64,000 nt of DNA from contig CM055877.1 of NCBI GenBank assembly GCA_029582165.1, positions 4,198,023-4,262,022 on the forward strand, read 5' to 3'. Source of the DNA: Portulaca oleracea (taxonomy: Eukaryota; Streptophyta; Magnoliopsida; Caryophyllales; Portulacaceae). Numbering within the stretch: the stretch's first letter is position 1; the number at the start of each line of letters is the position of its first letter. Of the stretch, positions 58,343 to 64,000 are shown piece after piece. Made by a program: the position numbers and the translations under genes. The notes under the pieces are model-generated. The model did not search any database, had not been told where the DNA came from, and saw nothing but the letters and a program-made list of their open reading frames with translations.

Positions 58343-59011
58343 GGCCTGTTTGGAGAGGTAAGAGGTAAAAGGAATGGAATAAAGGTGAGATAGGTATCCA
58401 ACTTCTTTTCTTTGTGTTTGATGAATCATTTATGGAATGAGATTAGGAAACCTCCAGGCTTCTAATCCCCCTCAAAAGGGTGGAATTAAAACCCTCTCAT
58501 ATATGGGGGGTTGGAATTAGAACCCCAAGGTTTCTTTGTACGATTGCTGCGGAAATGGGCAGAGAGTGGTGGTCCGTGGAATCCGAGGCGGCCGGAGGCG
58601 ATGGGCCAGAGAGAATCGATGCACGAGGTAGTGAGGTTTGTGAAGAAGCAGTGAGGAGGGGGCTGTGCGCAGGTTATGCGTCGGCTGGAGGGAGAATCAA
58701 TGCCTGAGGTAGTGAGGTTTGTGAAGAAGCAGTGAGGAGGGGGCTGTGCGTCGGCTGGAGGGAGAATCGATGTCTGAGGTCGTGCACGCGGTGGGCTACA
58801 GGTCTGGTGGTCGCAGTGGTTGTGAGAACGGGTGGTGGTGGTGGAAGGTGGTATATGGTGGGTCGCGATTTATGGGCGCTGATTAGGGTTTTATTATCCC
58901 ATTTCATTTTCTCACCAAACACTTTATATTTTGTAATCAAATTCCATTCCATACCCTCTAGATATCTAATTCCATACTCATTCCATTCCATTTTCTCTCC
59001 AAACATGCCCT
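58343..59011. mobile_element. Foldback element with GC-rich insert
   Basis: Ends AAGGCCTGTTTGGAGAGGTA and TTTTCTCTCCAAACATGCCCT are inverse; arms are rich in GGAATGGAAT/ATTCCATTCC. The middle (about 58545-58880) is strikingly GC-rich compared with its surroundings and holds an imperfect ~81-bp tandem duplication (58625 and 58706). It looks like captured DNA. No protein was recognised in it. Confidence 0.55.
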
Positions 59012-59602
59012 AAGTTACCGGAAAAATGTGTTTTATTATCAGAATAGTACCGCATTTATTATTTCCATAAAATACAGAGCAATACAAAATATATTTTAGA
59101 AATATGGGTGCCCTAAAATAATTTCCACAAAATATAAGGTGCAAATAATCCGTACTAACTGGTTTGTGACTAGACATAATTCAAAGTGACTTTTCGACCA
59201 ATTGACAATTTATATTTTTATCTTACTTTCTCATAGCGTAATATTGTATTTTTTACAACGGACACCTAGATTCGAATCCTGTATACCTAGGCCTTGGGGT
59301 AGCTGGTGAACCTCTTGCCACTCAAGCAAGAGGTGATTGACTTGAACTATTGTCAATTACAAGATTCTCAATACGGATTATTTAGAGCCGAAAACCCCAT
59401 AATAAATTGCACTTAAGACAAAAGATTATCGGAAAAAAGAGAGACAAAGAACAGGGTAAAAAAATCTCTCTTGGTTCCCTCTCTAGTCTATACCATACTA
59501 ATCAGTAATCACTACACTCTTCCGTTTCCATTTCCAGATTTGAAACCCCACAACACAAACCGCCCTTCCCTCCGCCGTATCGCCGCCCAGCACAGCCCTC
59601 AC
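59012..59602. other. Upstream region of AQR, no gene seen
   Basis: AT-rich up to about 59500, then a CT- and CCGCC-rich leader-like stretch. Confidence 0.5.
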
Positions 59603-59624
59603 TCTATATATGCTCTCCGCTTTT

Positions 59625-59643
59625 AAACCCTAGCAAAACCCTA
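59625..59643 (+). promoter_or_regulatory. Two telo-box motifs before the AQR start codon
   Basis: AAACCCTA at 59625-59632 and 59636-59643. Such boxes are frequent near transcription starts of plant housekeeping genes. A TATA-like TCTATATATG at 59603 is only 38 bp from the ATG, which would leave a very short leader, so it may not be the working TATA box. Confidence 0.4.
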
Positions 59644-59648
59644 CAGCC

Positions 59649-62600
59649 ATGACTAAAGTGTACGGAACAGGCACCTACGACTTCAAGCGCCACCGCGTGG
59701 CCGAGTACCCCGTCGAAGTCGCCGCCCACATCGCCGCCGGAAAACCCCCTGACTCAATCCCCCTTTCCAATGCCCCCAACACTATCACTCTCACTGAAAT
59801 CCAGCGCGACCGTCTCACTAAGATCGCCGCCGCTAATTGGCTCAAATCCTCCTCCGACCAACCTAAGAAGCCCTTCAGCCCTGAGCTTGTGAATGAGATT
59901 TATCAAACTGAGCTTCTTGTTAAGGCTGGAAGAAAACCCGTGCCTCTTCAGAGGGTTATGATTTTGGAAGTCAGTCAGTATTTGGAGAATTATCTGTGGC
60001 CTAATTTTGATCCCGAAAAAGCGAGTTTTGAGCATGTTATGTCGATGATTCTCATGATTAACGAGAAGGTATGGTTTAGTTGACTCTAACCTCTTACTTT
60101 TAGCTACTCTTTGGTTCAAAATTGGGTGGGAAGTGAATAGTTGTAGTGTTAATATAGGGTGTTTATGCCTTGTTTAGATTCTTTGCTTCTTGTTGAACTT
60201 GTGGATTTAACAAATGATGGTGGTGTTGATTGCAGTTTAGGGAGAATGTGGCAGCTTGGGTATGCTTTCATGATAGGAAAGATATGTTCAAGGCGTTCTT
60301 GGAGAGAGTGCTCCGCCTTAAGGACCAGGTTTGTTTCCTTGTTGAGATAGGGTCCTGTTCCTATCTGAAGCATGGCAATAAAATTCATTTCTGGAATTCT
60401 AAATTAGATTATTCCATCGAGGCTTATATTTATTCATAAGTGACTAAATCTGTTGCTTCGTATTACTTCGTGTTGATTTCATCACTAAGTCACTCAACAT
60501 ATAGGATATTGACAGCAAACACTTGTTGCTGCCAGCTGGTTAGAGTAGCATTATTATGAAGTTATGTCTTTGACCAAATTTCTTCGAGATGTGTAACTGT
60601 AATGAAATTAAGCGGCCTTTTTTTCTTTCATTTAGGTCAGATTTATCGGCACAGGGACAGTATATAATGAGGACAAACTAGTCTCTTAGGTCTTAACGGA
60701 TCTAGTAGTGCATAAGAACTAATTACGCAACTTCGGCAAGAAGCATTTTCCTGCTTTGATTCCATGTTTGCTCTAGAAAAACCAGCATATTTGCAGGCGC
60801 CTCAACCCATTTCTTTTCAATCAATACGCCATTTGAGGGGGCAGTATAAGAAGTGCTCATTGTCTCCCTGCTACTAGCATTCTAACATCTTTTAACCATG
60901 CTACACTGTGGCATATTTTTAGATGTGCCAAGTCTCAAACGATTGTGATGTGGAAGTTTTTCCTATAAATTCAAAGTTGATATAAGAAAATTAAAATTCA
61001 TCTTCAGTGGAACCATCTCAACCAAAAGCTTAAGCTAATGGTTGAAACCCCAGGAATGGTTTTTATACTCTAACACGCACCCTCACGCGAATGCCTTTTG
61101 GGCTTGAAGCGTGGATACTACAAAGACCCTCTTTACCTTGCGCAGTTAAATATAGGGGATGCTGAGATTCGAACCTGAGATCCCTTGCTCAGGTCTGGCT
61201 TTGATACCATGTGGAACCATCTCAACCAAAAGCTTAAGCTAATGGTTGAAGCCCCAGGAATGGTTTTTTATACTCTAACATCTTCCGTTGAATTCAACAA
61301 CTAATGATTGGGTGCAAGCCTTGGAATATTGAACCTGTTTCTTATTTGATTCAGAGTCATTCCATAGTGTAGGAAACTCTGAGTTGGTGTGGCATTGCTA
61401 TCCCTGGTTGGGTAATGTAGCAATTGTTTCTTGTTTGTGTTATGGGGTCTAGCCCCTACTCCGAAGAGTCTTCTCGTACAGCAGGTGGGAACCAAAGAAA
61501 TCGGAAGGGCTATTAGAACGATATATGTTTCTGGCCTGTCTAAGTGGTACTCTCCGTAAATGAGGAGTATGTACATCCACCTCATTCTCTAAAATTCTAG
61601 ATATCTGTGATCCTTACAAGCTTAGCTTAAGAACGATCGAGGCGCACCAAAGTACAAAGGGTTTTGGAGCACAGGGTGCGGGGTCAAGGCAAAGGGGCAG
61701 GCTTTTTGGATGCAAAACACACTTGTAGTAATGCTTGAAATCATATTCCCAAACCATAATTTGTTTGACAATATGGTAGATATGTCATCAAAGAAGTGAT
61801 TATAGTTTATTGTAATAGCACATTCTTTGTATTGTTTTGGGTTGGAGGGATGTGGAGAGGAATAAGAGGGGGTGGAGAGAGAAATATTGCCAAACCAAAG
61901 AAAATTCGTGAAAAGTTAGAATTGTTGATTTCACTGTAAGACAAAAGTTTCTGATCCATAGTTTGAAGTACCCAATAGCTCAGACTTTCCTATCAAGATG
62001 CAAGAGTTTAAGCTTCGGGCTTTTCTGAGATTAGGTGCTCCCTAGGCGCTATTTCTAACTTAGATTACAAGTTTGCCCGTAGGGTCTGTTGTTCCGGCTT
62101 GGCACTTTTCCTAGCTGTACCCACATCGACATGACACAGGATACAAGTCATCAGACCCTGAAAGGAGCAACTTGACATGACAAGGTTGAAGAACATGCAT
62201 AACAAGAAAGATGTATGGGTGGCTGGCTATTGGCAGTTGGAGCCTCTGGTCAGTGGTAACAGACTAATGAGGGGGAGAGGGGGAGAAAGAGAGAACTGCA
62301 GAGAAGGGGGGGGGGTAGTATTAACTAGGTGGAGGACTTGAGGAGAAAGTAGGTAGGGGGAGAAGAGATGTGAATATAGTGTGGGAAATTGGAAGTGGAA
62401 CGTAAATGTTTAAACATCAATCTCATCTCATAATTGTTTGACAATAAGTGAGATACAACATCAAAGTAGAGGTTAGGACATCACTTTAACTATGAAAATT
62501 ATGACATACTTTTCATTGTTTTAGGCTAAGATAAGTAGAGAGAGGGATAAAAGCGAGAGACAAAGAGATGGAGAAAAAGGGAGACATAAATATTGCAAAG

Positions 62601-63214
62601 ATGGAGAATAATCATGAAAAATAAGAGGGGTTGATGTATCAGTAAGAAAAAAGGTTTCAATCATTGGTGTGGAGTTCAAGAAAACTTGGGCTTTACTAAT
62701 ATGTGCAACGATTTAGGCTTCAGGATTTTGAGTAGAAATTTGCCCCCTATGCTTTTTAAACAAAGCCGTATAGGGATTGACATGGTTGATATCATAGGAG
62801 GATGACTTATGAGAGAGTGCCTGCTAACAGACGCACCCATGTCCAAGTAACACAGCTGATAGGATAAGAGGATGATGTATGAGACAGGGTATGCTATGCC
62901 TTATGTTGGTGTCTGATCACTGGGCATGCCTGCATTATATTTCCTCATCCTACTTAGCTATTCATTCCAGCTTCTGGCAAGCATCATTTTGTATTTCAAG
63001 GATGCATCTGTGGGTTGTTCTTTCTTGATTCTGGTTTCATAGTCCCAACTTTGTGTTTCTGTTTGCCTTTTTATGAACTTTTCTTGATCGACTGTCTGTG
63101 GTTTGCTCCCTGTGACTGTATTTTTATTCTGGAATTCAAACTATGGTGCAGGCTGATCGGTTCAGTATTGCTGAGAAGACCAATTATTTGGTTTTCATGA
63201 TTAATGCCTTTCAG
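59649..63214 (+). CDS. AQR: AQUARIUS / EMB2765 intron-binding helicase, N-terminal part
   Basis: Three exons are inside the window: 59649-60068 (140 codons), 60236-60328 (31) and 63152-63214 (21), all phase 0; the gene continues past the right edge. The start MTKVYGTGTYDFKRHRVAEY, then ITLTEIQRDRLTKIAAANW, RKPVPLQRVMILEVSQYLEN, WPNFDPEKASFEHVMSMILM, then FRENVAAWVCFHDRKDMFKAF and EKTNYLVFMINAFQ match plant AQUARIUS closely. AQR is an SF1 RNA helicase of the intron-binding complex in the spliceosome; this N-terminal portion is its helical ARM-like domain, while the helicase motifs lie downstream. Loss in Arabidopsis is embryo-lethal. Intron 2 is 2.8 kb and contains the SMART element at 61006-61280. 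Confidence 0.95.
61006..61280 (-). mobile_element. SMART/TRIM mini LTR-retrotransposon with 5-bp target duplication
   Basis: Two direct repeats of 70 and 71 bp (61006-61075 and 61210-61280) flank 134 bp. On the minus strand the LTR starts TGTTAGAGTAT and ends GGTTCCACA. It is followed directly by TGGTATCAAAGCC, the primer binding site for initiator Met-tRNA. A G-rich tract (GTGAGGGTGCG) precedes the 3' LTR. TCTTC flanks both sides (61001-61005 and 61281-61285). At 275 bp it has every structural mark of a small LTR retrotransposon and no coding capacity. Confidence 0.85.
61761..62850. repeat. Diverged ~673-bp direct duplication in AQR intron 2
   Basis: TTGTTTGACAATA followed by a similar order of words (CATCAAAG, TTGTATTGTTTTGGG or TTCATTGTTTTAGGC, GGAGAGA, AATATTGC) begins at 61761 and again at 62434. 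Confidence 0.4.
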
Positions 63215-64000
63215 GTGCGTGATCATTTTTTCTCTTCACTGTCATGAGTGTCGGTTGCGGTCTTCTGTGGACATACCTACGATTGTTTTTCCTCCCCCAA
63301 CCCCAATCGAGATGTATATTAGGACCTTTCTTCTCAAAATATTTGCATATAAAATATCTTCATATGGAATGCAGGTGCATGTACAACATAGTTCTTTCAC
63401 TTCTTTGCACTTTTCTTAAATATTTGCATTTGAAGCCCAAAAAATGCAAATATTGATATGGTCCATATATGTGTCAAGCCTTATAGTAAAATGTTTATTT
63501 TTCAGAACTCAAATGTTTTAATAGAAAAAGATCCAGTCATTGTCCTCCTCCCCTCCTTCCTCTTTTTATTTATTTATTTTTACCGTGGAGGGTGCACATG
63601 TGTGATGTGTGAATATATTGTGCCATAAGCATGTGTCACCCCTTTTGTCTTAATTATTCATCTGTTATTTAGTCCAGGAGGTGGCGTTAAATGGATAACC
63701 GATAACGTTTTGTGGATATATACACTCTCCGATGTATTAAGCTCTTCTCTATCTACCAAGTACTCTCACCATATATTGGTTATTGATATTGCTGAGATAC
63801 TTTCAAGCCTGTGGATCTTTCTGTCCTCAGTAGGAAACCTGTGGCTGGTTCTTTGTAGGCAAGTTTCTTATGTGATGACGGGTAGTCTAATAATTTATGT
63901 ATCTGTGGTGAGGAAAGCTTTCAAATGGAGATTCAACAATAATTTGTGTAACGTTGATTTTTAAGGAGTTGAGATGCATTGTATGTCTGGAAGAGACAGT

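Noticed and set aside
61141..61211. A tRNA gene suggested by GGTTCGAATCTC on the minus strand
   Set aside because: The B-box-like word lies between SMART LTRs next to the primer binding site; no cloverleaf could be drawn around it.

Overview
The window is nuclear DNA from a flowering plant, almost certainly a eudicot: AT-rich, with GT-AG introns, dense Stowaway- and Mutator-type MITEs and plant-only gene families. The order cannot be fixed from the sequence. Seven host genes are supported. Splicing the exons I place gives uninterrupted frames for six of them, with lengths close to the known families where a full-length family exists; the seventh (dirigent) carries an apparent frameshift.

Layout. 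1-3272: the right part of a Mutator-like element (MULE) with a broken MURA-type transposase on + and, convergent on -, an apparently intact two-exon gene for a GRF zinc finger + coiled coil + membrane anchor protein, bracketed by ~31-bp-phased repeats. 3278-12190: AT-rich intergenic DNA with MITEs, an RTE-type LINE fragment and simple repeats. 12510-15933 (+): SCL3 (GRAS regulator of gibberellin response and root endodermis), with two introns full of MITEs. 16939-17504 (-): a dirigent protein with a 1-base frameshift near its C-terminus. 18521-20712 (-): a plant calmodulin-binding protein. 20.9-28.2 kb: intergenic, five Stowaway elements, a solo LTR and retroelement debris. 28230-34456 (-): phosphoinositide-specific phospholipase C of PLC6 type, 8 exons. 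34.6-39.7 kb: intergenic, Cassandra-like (5S-rRNA-derived) LTRs and nested foldback elements. 39726-51541 (+): TIO, the plant FUSED kinase, 22 exons, 1316 aa. 52453-55231 (-): a short protein that is only the C-terminal TBP-binding part of TFIIIB subunit BRF1. 59649 to beyond the right edge (+): the 5' end of AQUARIUS/EMB2765, a spliceosomal intron-binding helicase.

The host genes do not form a pathway; the order looks like ancestral eudicot gene order (SCL3 with TIO, and the calmodulin-binding gene with AQR, lie near each other in Arabidopsis as I remember it). The more unusual content is mobile: the MULE with its accessory gene and phased repeats, three Mutator-type MITEs with intact 9-bp target duplications, a 275-bp SMART/TRIM mini-retroelement with 5-bp target duplication inside an AQR intron, Cassandra LTRs, and two GC-AG introns (TIO, PLC).
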